Assembly: GCA_016933425.1 (NCBI GenBank)
Contig: JAFGAY010000225.1
Coordinates: forward strand, 1-35,573
DNA length: 35,573 nt
Direction: 5' to 3'
DNA from: Pirellulales bacterium
GTDB lineage: Bacteria; Planctomycetota; Planctomycetia; Pirellulales; Thermoguttaceae
The translations under genes and the position numbers were made by a program. The notes under the pieces were generated by a model, which was not told the DNA's origin, did no database searches, and saw nothing but the letters and a program-made list of their open reading frames with translations. Below are positions 7,817-17,094 of the stretch, one piece after another. Positions within the stretch are counted from its first letter, which is position 1; each line of letters opens with the position of its first letter.

Positions 7817-8815
7817 GTGAAGAAATCTTCTCCCCTACATGGTTTTACGCTCGTTGAACTGCTGGTGGTAATCGCCATAATAGGCATTCTGGTTGCCCTA
7901 TTGCTTCCGGCGATCCAAGCAGCGCGCGAGGCGGCTCGGCGAGCCCAATGCGCGAACCGGCTGAAGCAAATCGCCCTCGCATTTCGCAGCTTTGAATCGG
8001 CCAATGGGAAATTTCCCCATGCCGGCTGGGGATTCATGTGGGCGCCACATCCGGGACGGGGCGTGGGATTGGAACAGCCGGGCAACTGGGCCTACATTTT
8101 GCTCCCCTATCTCGAACAGCAGACGCTGCGCGACCTGGGGTCCAATACCGATCCCAACTCGATCATGGAACCTCGGCCTTTCGTCAAGTTGCTTTTCGAA
8201 ACTCCGAACACGCTGTGGAGTTGTCCCTCGCGGCGCCCGCCGGTCCCGTGTCCCGTGACGTCGACCGTTCTTCAGGTGTATCAGCCTTATTTGTCCGACA
8301 GATTGTCAGTCAACATGCAATCGGATTACGCGGTCAACGGGGGCGAACGTCACAGCGACTGTCCCTCAGGGCCAACCCTCTCCGTAACCACATTGAAGAC
8401 CTATGTCCCGCCCGTGGTAACCAACCCTACGCCGGCCACGGGAATTGTCCACTATGGAATGATGATTACACTGGATGACATAACGGACGGCACGGCCCAC
8501 GCCTACCTGGTCGGCGAGAAATACGTCGATCCGGACGGATATTACACCATCGAAAACTGGGACTGGGGGGACGACCAGGGTCCGTACTGTTCGGACGACC
8601 GCGATGCGATGCGATTCTCCGCGGAATTGGATAATTCACCGTTGCTCCCTCGACAAGACACGCCGGGTATCGATCCCTATGTGTTTGGCAGCGCCCACGC
8701 GGGCAGCATGAACATGGCCATGTGCGATGGGTCGATTCGGACGATCGACTACGACATCAAGGAACTCGTCCACCGGCGACTGGCCAATCGCGAGGACGGA
8801 AAATCAACCGAGTAG
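7817..8815 (+). CDS. DUF1559 domain protein with prepilin-type N-terminal signal
   Basis: A 332-residue protein of the very large planctomycete DUF1559 family. The N-terminus has the type IV prepilin cleavage/methylation motif ([22 protein letters not shown]9 then FTLVE) and a hydrophobic helix continuing into [14 protein letters not shown]. The C-terminus has the family's H-x9-DG motif ([12 protein letters not shown]). It would be processed by a prepilin peptidase and lie in the inner membrane or in a pseudopilus-like assembly. Its exact role is unknown. GTG start with AAGGA 6 nt upstream. It is the first gene downstream of the sigma-54 promoter, and only 12 nt separate its stop from the ATG of the next gene. 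Its position suggests induction with the metabolic genes that follow. Confidence 0.9.
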   Translation: MKKSSPLHGFTLVELLVVIAIIGILVALLLPAIQAAREAARRAQCANRLKQIALAFRSFESANGKFPHAGWGFMWAPHPGRGVGLEQPGNWAYILLPYLEQQTLRDLGSNTDPNSIMEPRPFVKLLFETPNTLWSCPSRRPPVPCPVTSTVLQVYQPYLSDRLSVNMQSDYAVNGGERHSDCPSGPTLSVTTLKTYVPPVVTNPTPATGIVHYGMMITLDDITDGTAHAYLVGEKYVDPDGYYTIENWDWGDDQGPYCSDDRDAMRFSAELDNSPLLPRQDTPGIDPYVFGSAHAGSMNMAMCDGSIRTIDYDIKELVHRRLANREDGKSTE

Positions 8816-8827
8816 GAAGGCAACGTG

Positions 8828-10171
8828 ATGAGACGACGCGAATTCTTGCGGCGGGCCGCGGCGGCCGTTGTTTTGCCGAGTTTCGTGCCCGGCGCCGTGT
8901 TGGGGCGCGGCGGGGCGACGCCCCCCAGCGATCAAATTTCCCTGGCGGCAATCGGCTTGGGGTTTGCCTGGGAGGTCGGCGCCCACAATCCGCATGCGCG
9001 CATGTTGGCTGTCTGCGACGTGCAGCGATGGCGCCGCGAGGGGGCCAAGCAATACGTCGACCGCCTCCGGGGCAACGCTGACTGCCGCGCCTACGTCGAC
9101 TTCCGCGACGTGTTGGCGCGCGACGACGTCGACGCGGTCTACATTGCCACGCCCGACCACTGGCACGCCCTGGTCGCGGTGGCGGCGGCGCGGGCGGGCA
9201 AGGACATCTATTGCCAGAAGCCGCTTTCACACACCGTGGCCGAAGGTCGCGCCATCGTCGAGGCGGTCCGCCGCCACGGCGTCGTTTTTCAACACGGCAC
9301 CCAGCAGCGGAGCGAGTGGGCGTTCGACGCGGCCCGGCGGCTCGTGCGGGGCGGCTATCTCGGCAAGCTCCATACGATTCGCCTGAGCATGGCCAGCGGC
9401 CGGGCGTGCCCGCCGCAGCCGGTCCAGCCGGTGCCCGACGGATTCGACTACGACCGGTGGCTCGGCCCGGCGCCGTGGGCGCCGTATACGACCAACCGCT
9501 GCCTGGGACCACATGCCTGGTATTTTGTCTCGGACTATTGCGCCGGATATTTCTCGGCCTGGGGCGTGCACCATTTCGACAGCGCCCAGCACGGCCGCGG
9601 CGACGCCGAAGTCGACTCGATCCGCGTGCGATCGAAGTCGATATTTCCGACCGACGGACTATACGACACGGCCCTTCACTTCCGCGTCGATTACGAATTG
9701 GCCGACGGCGCGACGATCATCGCGACCGACGACATCGCCAGCGGCTGGTCGAACCGGACGGGCATCCCCGAGTCGCGCGTCCGCGAAATACAGGGCGACG
9801 CTTTCGGCCGAACGCCGTTCGGCGTCGCATTCGAGGGGACCGAGGGAAGCGCGTTTGCTTGGCGCGGCGGCGTGTTGCGGACGACTCCCGCGCGGCTGCG
9901 GCGCATCGTCGAACACGACGAGCCGCGCGTGGCGCTGGAAAACGTCACCGCCGACCACTTTCAAAATTGGATCGATTGCATCCGAAGCCGCGGCGAGACC
10001 CGCGCGCCCGTCGAAGTCGCCCACCGTTCGACCACGCTGGCCAATATCGGCGTGATCAGCATGGCGCTGGGCCGGCCGGTCGACTGGAATCCGAGGACCG
10101 AACGATTCGTCGGCGACGACGAGGCCAACCGGATGCTGTCCTCCCCGATGCGCGCTCCGTGGACCCTTTGA
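8828..10171 (+). CDS. Tat-exported Gfo/Idh/MocA family oxidoreductase
   Basis: A 447-residue NAD(P)-dependent sugar-type dehydrogenase. A twin-arginine signal (RRREFLRRAAAAVV) predicts folded export, as in many planctomycete members. The Rossmann half follows (AAIGLGFAWEVG, less regular than the usual GxGxxG). VYIATPDHWHALVAVAAARAGKDIYCQKP is recognisable as the family signature, here divided into YIATPDHWH and DIYCQKP, with Q replacing the common E of EKP. The C-terminal half contains RWLGPAPWAPY, GAHHFD-like GVHHFD and a final ENVTADHFQNWIDCIRSR, typical of the planctomycete subgroup. ATG 8828 (or GTG 8825) follows AGGAAGG at 8814-8820. The substrate is unknown. Genes before and after are 12 and 21 nt away, so it is operonic. 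Confidence 0.9.
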   Translation: MRRREFLRRAAAAVVLPSFVPGAVLGRGGATPPSDQISLAAIGLGFAWEVGAHNPHARMLAVCDVQRWRREGAKQYVDRLRGNADCRAYVDFRDVLARDDVDAVYIATPDHWHALVAVAAARAGKDIYCQKPLSHTVAEGRAIVEAVRRHGVVFQHGTQQRSEWAFDAARRLVRGGYLGKLHTIRLSMASGRACPPQPVQPVPDGFDYDRWLGPAPWAPYTTNRCLGPHAWYFVSDYCAGYFSAWGVHHFDSAQHGRGDAEVDSIRVRSKSIFPTDGLYDTALHFRVDYELADGATIIATDDIASGWSNRTGIPESRVREIQGDAFGRTPFGVAFEGTEGSAFAWRGGVLRTTPARLRRIVEHDEPRVALENVTADHFQNWIDCIRSRGETRAPVEVAHRSTTLANIGVISMALGRPVDWNPRTERFVGDDEANRMLSSPMRAPWTL

Positions 10172-10192
10172 ACGTTTGCAGCAAGAGGATTA

Positions 10193-13081
10193 ATGCTCAT
10201 GCGGAAGCCATCTTTTGTGATCGCGGTGTTTCTCGCGTTGGCGGGCGGGTTTGTCGGATCGCCCTGCAACGCGCGGCACACGGCTCCGCCGCCGCCGGAG
10301 GCCAAGACGGTGAAGGCCATTCTGGCCCAGGCGCCGCCGGCGTCGACCGAGCGGGCGCTGAACATCGTGCTCGTGGCCGGCCCCAAGGACCATGGACCCG
10401 GCGAGCACGATTATCCCCTGTGGCAAAAGCGGTGGAAGGTGCTCTTGGGCGGCGCCGGCGACGGCGACGAACCGGTGCTGAACACCGATGGACCGTCGCG
10501 GCCGGTCGACCGAAAAGATCTCTCGGGCGCCGAGAACGTTCGAGTCGACACGGCCTGGGAGTGGCCTTCCGACGCGCAATGGAAGACGGCCGATCTGGTC
10601 GTCGTGTTCAGCGCGCCGCCGTGGAACGACCAGCGGCTATCTCAACTCGAAACGTATCTCGGCCGGGGCGGCGGGCTGGTCGTCATCCATATGGCCGTGT
10701 GGCATCCGTCGCCCAAGCTCCTCTCGCTCATCGGAACGGCCTATCGCGACGGCGCGGCGTATCGCCACGGGCCGATGTCGCTTCGGATTGCCGATCCGAA
10801 AAACCCGATCTGCCTCGGCCTGCCCCGCGAGATCAAGCTGGTCGACGAGTCGTATTTCGCCCTGGCCGCCGATCTGGCCAAGGCCGGCGTGGTGGGTACA
10901 AGCCGCGAGACCCGGCCGGGCGAGTCGACCCCGCGCGACGAACCCATGCTCTGGTCGCTTTCGCGCGCCGGGGGCCGCGTGTTTGTCTGCATTCCCGGCC
11001 ATTACCTGTGGACGTTCGACGACCCGCTGTTTCGCATCCTGCTGCTGCGCGGCATGGCTTGGGCGGCCGGCGAATCGCCCTATCGGTTCGATCCGCTCGT
11101 ACTCCGCGGCGCACGGGTCAAGGAAGACGAACCGGCCGGGCCCGATTCGAAGGCGCTCGATGCGGCCGTCGCGGCGCTTGTCGACTTTGGTTGGGGCGAC
11201 TCGCGGCTCGCGTTAGCGCCGATCGATGAAACGATTCGGCGTCGCGACGCCGGCGCGGCCGCCGATTTGGAAAAGCGGCTCACGGCCGCGTTGGCCAAGG
11301 GGCTCCCGCCGGCCGGGTGCGATTTTGTCTGCCGGCGGTTGGCCCAGATCGGAACCGCGCGGAGCGTGCCCGCGCTGGCGTCCCTGCTTTCCGACAAAGA
11401 TCGCGCGGCAACGGCTCGCTGGGCTCTCGCGCGAATTCCCGACGACGCGGCCGGCGCGGCGCTGCTGGCAAGTCTTTCGTCGACCTCGGGCCCGGCGCGT
11501 GTCGAAGTCGTTCGCGCGATTGGCTCGCATCGTTACCAGCCGGCAACAGCCACGTTGCTGAAGTTATTGAGCGGCGAAAATCGCCAAGACGCCGACGCGG
11601 CTCTGGCCGCACTGGCCGAATGGGGCGCGCCGGAAGCCGTCGAGCCGGCTCTGGCTCGCAACGACGCGCCGGTCGACTCGCTGTTGACGTTGGCCGCGCG
11701 GCTGGGCGCCGACGGTCGCCGGGAGCCGGCGCGGAAGATTTACGACCGGCTGGCTGCGTCTCCCTTGCCCCAGGTCCGTGCGGCCGTTTTGCGCGGGCTG
11801 GTGCTGCTCGAGCCGGATCGCGCCGCCGAGCGTCTGTCGGCCGTGCTGGCCGGCAACGACGCGCGGTTGCGCGGCCAGGCCGTCTCGCTCGTGACCCATG
11901 CGTGCGACGAAGCATGTGCGGCGGCGGTGGTCGAGCGGTTCAACACGTTGCCGAAGCGCTCGCGGCAGGCGTTGCTCGCCGCGTCGTGGACGCGGCTTCC
12001 TTCGTTGGGCCGCCGGTGCGCGTTGCTGGGCATGGCAAGCGACGACTCGGACGTGCGCCGCGACGCGATCCGGTTGCTCGGCATCGTTGGAACGGCCGAG
12101 GACCTCGAAACATTAGCAAAGGCAACCGGCGACGCGAACGCGGGCATTGCCGCGGCAGCCGTCGCGGCGCTGCGATGTCTGGCGGCCGAGGGAACCTATC
12201 GAACGATCGTCGAGAATCTGAGCACATTCTCGGGAAACGAGCGACTAGCGCTGATTCGCGCGGCTCGCGAACGCCAAATATCCCAGGCAGTTCCCGTTTT
12301 GCTAGAACTGACCCAATCGCCGGACGCGCCAACGCGAATCGCTTCGCTACACGCGCTCGAGACGTTGGGCGATCCGCCGACGGCGTCCTTGTTGATTCCA
12401 CGGCTGCTTGCGGCCCAAACACCCGAGGAACGCGCCGCCGCCGAACGGGCCGTGTGGCTGTGCGCGCGGCGGGCCAAGGATCCACGGCAACGGGCCGAGC
12501 CGCTGCTTCGGGCGATCGAGGGGGCGACGGACGAGGATCGCGCCGTCCTGCTGCCGGTGCTCGGGCGGTTGGGCGGCCCGCGGGCGTTGGAAATCGTTCA
12601 TCAGGCTCGGAAAAGCCCCAGCACGGCCCAGCGCACTGCGGCCGCGCGAGCCCTGTCGAACTGGCCCGACGCCGCCGTGGCCGACGACTTGCTCGAACTG
12701 GCCCGGGAAAATGAGAACGATTCGCAGCGCATCGCGGCGCTGCGGGGATATATTCGCGTGGTGACGCTGCGCGGCGCGCGGCCCGACCACGACACGCTGA
12801 CCATGCTTCGTCCGGCGATGGAATTGGCCACGCGAGTTGAGGAAAAACGGTTGATTCTTTCGCGGCTTTCGGCCATCGTGGTTCCCGAATCACTGGAGTT
12901 GGCCTTGTCGTATCTCGGCCAGGTGGAGGTTCAGCCCGAGGCGATTGCCGCGTCGACCCGGCTTGCCGAGCTACTGCTGCCCAACCACCCCGAAGCGGCC
13001 AAGGCGGCCATGAAAAAGATTTTGAACGTTACGACCGACCGGAAACTGCGCGACCGACTCGAACGACAGTTGAAAAAGTAG
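10193..13081 (+). CDS. Secreted ThuA-like domain protein with long HEAT-repeat region
   Basis: A 962-residue exported protein. Residues 1-27 are a signal peptide. Residues about 52-305 form a ThuA-like, glutamine-amidotransferase-related domain: NIVLVAGPKDHG, DLVVVFSAPPWND, LVVIHMAVWHPS and RVFVCIPGHYLWTFDDPLFRILLLRGMAWAAGE in order (the last spans the conserved C-terminal GHY and D-F-L-GMAWA motifs). The rest is a solenoid of HEAT/Armadillo-type helical repeats rich in Ala and Leu (for example ARSVPALASLLSDKD, IASLHALETLGDPP). ThuA proteins are linked to sugar utilisation, and HEAT repeats to protein contacts. No haem-binding CxxCH was seen, unlike some planctomycete HEAT proteins. The start ATG 10193 has AGAGG upstream. 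It follows the oxidoreductase by 21 nt. Confidence 0.85.
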   Translation: MLMRKPSFVIAVFLALAGGFVGSPCNARHTAPPPPEAKTVKAILAQAPPASTERALNIVLVAGPKDHGPGEHDYPLWQKRWKVLLGGAGDGDEPVLNTDGPSRPVDRKDLSGAENVRVDTAWEWPSDAQWKTADLVVVFSAPPWNDQRLSQLETYLGRGGGLVVIHMAVWHPSPKLLSLIGTAYRDGAAYRHGPMSLRIADPKNPICLGLPREIKLVDESYFALAADLAKAGVVGTSRETRPGESTPRDEPMLWSLSRAGGRVFVCIPGHYLWTFDDPLFRILLLRGMAWAAGESPYRFDPLVLRGARVKEDEPAGPDSKALDAAVAALVDFGWGDSRLALAPIDETIRRRDAGAAADLEKRLTAALAKGLPPAGCDFVCRRLAQIGTARSVPALASLLSDKDRAATARWALARIPDDAAGAALLASLSSTSGPARVEVVRAIGSHRYQPATATLLKLLSGENRQDADAALAALAEWGAPEAVEPALARNDAPVDSLLTLAARLGADGRREPARKIYDRLAASPLPQVRAAVLRGLVLLEPDRAAERLSAVLAGNDARLRGQAVSLVTHACDEACAAAVVERFNTLPKRSRQALLAASWTRLPSLGRRCALLGMASDDSDVRRDAIRLLGIVGTAEDLETLAKATGDANAGIAAAAVAALRCLAAEGTYRTIVENLSTFSGNERLALIRAARERQISQAVPVLLELTQSPDAPTRIASLHALETLGDPPTASLLIPRLLAAQTPEERAAAERAVWLCARRAKDPRQRAEPLLRAIEGATDEDRAVLLPVLGRLGGPRALEIVHQARKSPSTAQRTAAARALSNWPDAAVADDLLELARENENDSQRIAALRGYIRVVTLRGARPDHDTLTMLRPAMELATRVEEKRLILSRLSAIVVPESLELALSYLGQVEVQPEAIAASTRLAELLLPNHPEAAKAAMKKILNVTTDRKLRDRLERQLKK

Positions 13082-13113
13082 TCCCCCAACAAGCGAACAG
13101 CGAAAATTTCCTT

Positions 13114-13251
13114 TAGAACGTGTTTTGAAGCAACCATAAGCCCCACCGGGCTTGTCCCGGTGGAACACGGTTTGGCAACTACCAAGCCGCACAGCCCCCA
13201 ACTTTGTGACCGATGGCCAGCGCGCCTCGCGCATTTCCAAACACGTTCTTA
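13114..13251. repeat. MITE-like element with terminal inverted repeats, copy 1
   Basis: A 138-bp non-coding element. The left end, AGAACGTGTTTTGAA (13115-13129), is inverted at the right end as CCAAACACGTTCTT (13237-13250). Inside is a perfect hairpin CCACCGGG-CTTGT-CCCGGTGG (13143-13163). A diverged second copy lies at 35056-35205 with the same order of internal blocks (CATAAGCCCCACCGGGCTTG, then TGGCAACT, then GCCCCCAAC). No transposase is encoded. It sits between the ThuA-HEAT and Tm-1-like genes and may interrupt or insulate the operon. Confidence 0.7.
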
Positions 13252-13307
13252 ACCGCTGCGCCCGCGCGGCGGCCGACAAACGGACAACCGCGACAAGGAC
13301 ACCCTCC

Positions 13308-14522
13308 ATGGGCAAGACGATCGCATTGCTAGGAACGTTCGATACGAAGGGCCAGGAATACGCCTTCGTTCGGCGGTGCATCCACGATCGGGGACACCAA
13401 ACGCTGCTTGTGGACGTGGGCGTTTTCGAGCCGGCGGCGGTCGAACCGGACATTGCGCGCGACGAGGTGGCCGCGGCGGCCGGCGGCGACCTGGCGGCGG
13501 CTGTCGCCTCGCGCGACCGGGGCCGCGCCGTGGCCATGATGGCCGAAGGCGCGGAAAAACTCGTGCCCCGGTTGTTCGCCCAAGGCGCCTTCGACGCTAT
13601 TTTGGCCCTGGGCGGCTCGGGCGGAACCTCCGTGGCCTGCCGCGCCATGCGGGCCTTGCCGCTGGGCATTCCCAAGGTGATGGTTTCGACCGTGGCCGGC
13701 GGCGACGTGTCGGGCTACGTCGACGTGAGCGATATCGTCATGATTCCGAGCATCGTCGACATCGCGGGCATCAACCGCGTCAGCCGCGGCGTGCTGGCCC
13801 GGGCGGCCGGCGCCATTTGCGGCATGGTCGAAGCGGCCGTCGACGACGCCGAAGAGCGTCCGCTGGTCGTCGCGTCGATGTTCGGCAACACGACCAGGTG
13901 CATCGATGCGGCCAAGGCCCTTTTGGAAGCGGCGGGCTATGAAGTGCTCGTCTTCCATGCCACGGGAACCGGCGGCCGGACCATGGAAAATCTTGTGCGC
14001 TCGGGCCAGGTCGCCGGCGTGTTGGATGTCACGACCACCGAATGGGCCGACCAGCTCGTCGGCGGCGTGCTGGCCGCGGGAGAGCGCCGGCTCGAAGCGG
14101 CGGCCGCCGGCGGAGTGCCCACCGTCGTCGCGCCGGGATGCCTCGACATGGTCAATTTCCACGCTCCCGAGACCCTGCCCGAACCGTTCCGAAACCGGAA
14201 ACTCTATTTCCACAATCCCGACATCACGTTGATGCGCACCACGCCGGAAGAATGCGGCCGGTTGGGCCGGATTGTCGCCCAAAAGCTCAACCGGAGCACC
14301 GGGCCGGCGGCCGTGTTGATTCCCTTGCGCGGGTGGAGCATGATCGACGCGCCGGGCGAGCCGTTCTGGTGGCCCGAGGCCGATGGGGCATTCCGCGACT
14401 CGCTGAAAAGCGAGCTTCGCGCGGACATCTCCGTCGTCGAGATCGACGCAAATATCAATGACTCGGCGTTTTCGCGCTGCGCGGCGGAAACGCTGCTGAA
14501 ACTAATGAACGATTCGAGGTAA
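13308..14522 (+). CDS. Tm-1-like ATP-binding domain protein (UPF0261 family)
   Basis: A 404-residue protein of the UPF0261/Tm-1 N-terminal family. Tomato Tm-1, which blocks tobamovirus replication, has this domain followed by a PEP-hydrolase-like TIM barrel. The bacterial function is not established. Clear family segments are [14 protein letters not shown] (5-18), [60 protein letters not shown] and [19 protein letters not shown]. The start ATG 13308 has AAGGA upstream. The extension to 13152 would translate the repeat element and is rejected. The next gene, 20 nt downstream, supplies the TIM barrel, so the pair equals a split Tm-1. Cytosolic, probably acting with its neighbour on one substrate. 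Confidence 0.92.
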   Translation: MGKTIALLGTFDTKGQEYAFVRRCIHDRGHQTLLVDVGVFEPAAVEPDIARDEVAAAAGGDLAAAVASRDRGRAVAMMAEGAEKLVPRLFAQGAFDAILALGGSGGTSVACRAMRALPLGIPKVMVSTVAGGDVSGYVDVSDIVMIPSIVDIAGINRVSRGVLARAAGAICGMVEAAVDDAEERPLVVASMFGNTTRCIDAAKALLEAAGYEVLVFHATGTGGRTMENLVRSGQVAGVLDVTTTEWADQLVGGVLAAGERRLEAAAAGGVPTVVAPGCLDMVNFHAPETLPEPFRNRKLYFHNPDITLMRTTPEECGRLGRIVAQKLNRSTGPAAVLIPLRGWSMIDAPGEPFWWPEADGAFRDSLKSELRADISVVEIDANINDSAFSRCAAETLLKLMNDSR

Positions 14523-14542
14523 TCACCTCAAGGAGAAAATCG

Positions 14543-15400
14543 GTGGTCCAAAACAGAGCAGTCTTGCTGAAGCGTTTTCGGGAAAAAATACTCGCGGGTC
14601 GCCCGATCATCGGCGGCGGGGCGGGCACCGGCATCACGGCTAAATTCGAGGAAGCCGGCGGCATCGACCTGATCGTAATCTACAATTCGGGCCGATTTCG
14701 CATGGCGGGCCACGGATCGCTCTCGGGACTCCTGCCCTTCGGCGACGCCAACCAGATCGTCCTCGACATGGCCGACGAGGTGCTGCCCGTGGTCAAAACA
14801 ACGCCCGTTCTTGCCGGCGTGTGCGGCACCGACCCGATGCGTCTGATGGACCATTTTCTCCGCAAGGTCAAGGAAGCCGGATTCGCGGGCGTGCAAAACT
14901 TTCCAACCGTGGGGCTCATCGACGGAACGTTCCGCGCCAATCTTGAAGAGACTAACCTGGGCTATGATCGCGAGGTCGAAATGATCCGGTTGGCCCATCA
15001 AATGGACCTGCTCACCACGCCCTATGTTTTCAATACCGACGAAACCGTGCGGATGGTCGAGGCGGGCGCCGACATTCTCGTGGCCCACATGGGACTAACG
15101 ACCTCGGGCTCGATCGGAGCCGAGACGTCGCTGACCCTCGAGGATTGCGTCGAGCGAATCGACCAGATCGCCGCGGTGGCCAAGGGAATGCGCGACGACA
15201 TTATCCTCCTGTGTCACGGCGGTCCCATCGCCGAACCCGACAACGCGGCTTACATCCTCGAACGCTGCCCGACCGTCGACGGTTTCTACGGGGCCAGCTC
15301 GATGGAGCGACTGCCGACCGAACGGGCCATCCAGGAGCAGACCGAGCGTTTCACCCAAATCCGCCGAAACGAGCAAGCCCGGCAATCCAACCATCAATAG
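14543..15400 (+). CDS. PEP-hydrolase family TIM-barrel protein
   Basis: A 285-residue PF09370-type TIM barrel, matching the C-terminal half of plant Tm-1. Motifs in order: [11 protein letters not shown] (24-34), IYNSGRFR (46-53), GVCGTDP (92-98), [14 protein letters not shown] (118-131), AHMGLT (181-186), CHGGP (224-228), GASSMERLP (250-258). The family name suggests carbon-oxygen or phosphoenolpyruvate chemistry, but the true reaction is not shown by the sequence. GTG start, with AAGGAG (14530-14535) 7 nt upstream. It is the last gene of the plus-strand set, 20 nt after the Tm-1-like gene. It is homologous over its full length to the sensor domain of the activator at 5776-7530. A histidine in AHMG and one in CHGGP are present only here. 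Confidence 0.9.
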   Translation: MVQNRAVLLKRFREKILAGRPIIGGGAGTGITAKFEEAGGIDLIVIYNSGRFRMAGHGSLSGLLPFGDANQIVLDMADEVLPVVKTTPVLAGVCGTDPMRLMDHFLRKVKEAGFAGVQNFPTVGLIDGTFRANLEETNLGYDREVEMIRLAHQMDLLTTPYVFNTDETVRMVEAGADILVAHMGLTTSGSIGAETSLTLEDCVERIDQIAAVAKGMRDDIILLCHGGPIAEPDNAAYILERCPTVDGFYGASSMERLPTERAIQEQTERFTQIRRNEQARQSNHQ

Positions 15401-15402
15401 AG

Positions 15403-15437
15403 CACTTCTCGGAGGAACGCTTCAGCCTTCAGAAGTG
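15403..15437. terminator. Weak hairpin after the PEP-hydrolase-family gene
   Basis: CACTTCT (15403-15409) pairs with AGAAGTG (15431-15437) across a 21-nt loop just after the stop codon. There is no T-tract, so it is at most a factor-dependent terminator or mRNA end-stabilising hairpin for the operon. Confidence 0.25.
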
Positions 15438-15474
15438 ATTCGGCGAAAATGCGGTTTCGACCTTGTTGCGGCGG

Positions 15475-15918
15475 TTACTCTTCCAGCAGCTTCTCGCGCA
15501 GAATGGCCGCGATGTGTTCGTTGTATTCGCCCGAGGTGGTGCGCGGGGGAATCCACCGGTCGTAGTCGAACTCGGGATAGTTCAACGGTTCGTCAAGCCG
15601 CCGATGAACGATGTAGAAATCGCGGACCCGGGCGGCGATCTCGGTGCTCTCGTAGCGGCCCAGATCGATTTCCTTGGGGCGTTCGGGCGGCGTTGGCTGG
15701 GGAGCTTGTGACGGGAACCGGGATTCAAGGACGCATCCGACGTAGACGACCACGCCCCGCAGGTCCATGGCAGCGTTGATTCGCGGGCCGCCGCCGTAGT
15801 CGGCCACCCAGAGCCGCTCGTAGGTTTCCGAGATCCGACCGGGCCAATTGATGGCGAGCCGCACGTCCGACTCCGGATCAAAGCGTTTCAACAAGTCGAT
15901 GAGTTCTTGGGTTTTCAT
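15475..15918 (-). CDS. Conserved-looking hypothetical protein
   Basis: A 147-residue protein I do not recognise by family. The N-terminus (KTQELIDLLKRFDPESDVRL) resembles a small alpha/beta module seen in uncharacterised proteins. The middle is proline-rich (QAPQPTPPERPKE), and the C-terminal 70 residues are mixed and charged with many Tyr, Arg and Trp. No signal peptide or membrane helix is seen. It lies 6 bp after the zinc-ribbon/GYF gene on the same strand, so the two are probably co-transcribed. The reading frame agrees with the local minus-strand GC-rich coding pattern, supporting a real gene. Confidence 0.65.
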   Translation of the reverse strand: MKTQELIDLLKRFDPESDVRLAINWPGRISETYERLWVADYGGGPRINAAMDLRGVVVYVGCVLESRFPSQAPQPTPPERPKEIDLGRYESTEIAARVRDFYIVHRRLDEPLNYPEFDYDRWIPPRTTSGEYNEHIAAILREKLLEE

Positions 15919-15924
15919 GCGTCT

Positions 15925-17094
15925 TCAACGAGTCGAGGGCGGGGAGATGTTAGGCTGCAAATAGTCTTCCAGCAGTTGCTGCTCGGGCAGCTTGATCTTA
16001 ACCCAATCGCGGCCCGTGCTCCAGACGGCCTCCTTGTTAGCGACCGGCTCCGAAACGTGCGCGTCCAAGTAATCGCGGCATTCGCGCTGGAGGCTGTCGA
16101 ACTGCGACTCGTAGGGCGCCTTTTCGGCGGCGCCGGGCGCGGCCGGCGTTTTCTCTTCGGACGGCTTCGACCGCGGATCGGCCATTTCCTGGGCCATTTC
16201 CATCACACGCGCATAGTCGCCCAGCGGCGTGAGGACCGACGTCAGGTTGTGCTTGGCTCGCAAGGCGTTGTCGACCTCGCGAGCCATGGCCGCCGCGACT
16301 TCGTCCTTGCACCGGGCAACTTGTTGGGCATCGAGCGGCCCGACAACCGGGGCAACCGCCGGCGCGGCGGGCTGCTGGACCGCCACGACCGGCGCGGACG
16401 GCGCGTCAGCCGCGCGCGATCGCTTGCGAATTTCCAGCCCCAGGTAAACGCCCGCGCCAACAACCCCGGCCAACAAGGCAAACCCCACGACCAGAAACGC
16501 CGCGCGGCGGACAAACCGGCGTCGACCGCCCGAAGGCCCCGGCGACATGACCTCGGACGAAGAAGTGGAAGGAGACGCGGGCGTCAACCGGCTCAGCGGG
16601 CAACCGCAATGGGGACACGCCGCGGCGCGGCGCGACACGGTCTGGCCGCAGTCGGGACACGGCCGCACGCGTGACGGCCGGCCGCCATGAGCTTCCGGCG
16701 CAAGATCGTCGTCGGAAAGAAGCATGTCGTCCTCGGCGTCGTCGATCGCCATGGCGGGATAGACCTCTTCGATCATTCGCCATGCGTCCCAATCGGCACG
16801 GCGGACCTCGCAAAACGCATCGAGACGGCGCTCGGCGACCAGCCGGTCGAGCTGGGCTTTGATCATCGGCCCGTGCTGGGCGTCGTCGGCCGTGCGCACA
16901 AACCAACCCGGCTCGGCGGCCGGCGGAAGCGAAGGGGTTTGTTTCGGCATGGACGGCGCGCCGGAGGCCGCGGAAGACCGCCCCGGCAATTGAATAACGG
17001 CGGCGCACTGCGGGCATTTGACCCGATGGCCCATTGCCGAATCGGCCGCGCGGAATCGTCCGCCGCAACCGGGACATTTGCACTCAATGGTCAT
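15925..17094 (-). CDS. Zinc-ribbon, GYF_2-like, single-pass membrane protein
   Basis: A 389-residue modular protein. Residues 7-30 are a zinc ribbon (CPGC ... CPQC). Residues about 62-113 resemble a GYF_2 domain (GWFVRTADDAQHGPMIKAQL, then a VRRADWDAW segment), a proline-peptide-binding fold. Residues 146-166 form a second zinc ribbon (CPDC ... CPHC). A membrane segment follows at about 197-220, then an Ala/Pro-rich linker and a helical C-terminal domain of unknown role, probably outside the membrane. I chose ATG 17094 because GAGG lies 8 nt upstream and the first zinc ribbon begins immediately. The upstream extension to 17127 adds nothing. This architecture is common in planctomycetes, but its function is not known. 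Confidence 0.78.
   Translation of the reverse strand: MTIECKCPGCGGRFRAADSAMGHRVKCPQCAAVIQLPGRSSAASGAPSMPKQTPSLPPAAEPGWFVRTADDAQHGPMIKAQLDRLVAERRLDAFCEVRRADWDAWRMIEEVYPAMAIDDAEDDMLLSDDDLAPEAHGGRPSRVRPCPDCGQTVSRRAAACPHCGCPLSRLTPASPSTSSSEVMSPGPSGGRRRFVRRAAFLVVGFALLAGVVGAGVYLGLEIRKRSRAADAPSAPVVAVQQPAAPAVAPVVGPLDAQQVARCKDEVAAAMAREVDNALRAKHNLTSVLTPLGDYARVMEMAQEMADPRSKPSEEKTPAAPGAAEKAPYESQFDSLQRECRDYLDAHVSEPVANKEAVWSTGRDWVKIKLPEQQLLEDYLQPNISPPSTR

Noticed and set aside
9211-11229. 672-codon open frame on the plus strand over the oxidoreductase and ThuA genes
   Set aside because: It overlaps two well-supported genes in another frame and reads as Arg/Pro-rich shadow protein without domains. Long shadows are expected in GC-rich coding DNA.
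11317-12714. 465-codon frame inside the HEAT region
   Set aside because: Alternative-frame shadow, Arg/Gly-rich, no domain.
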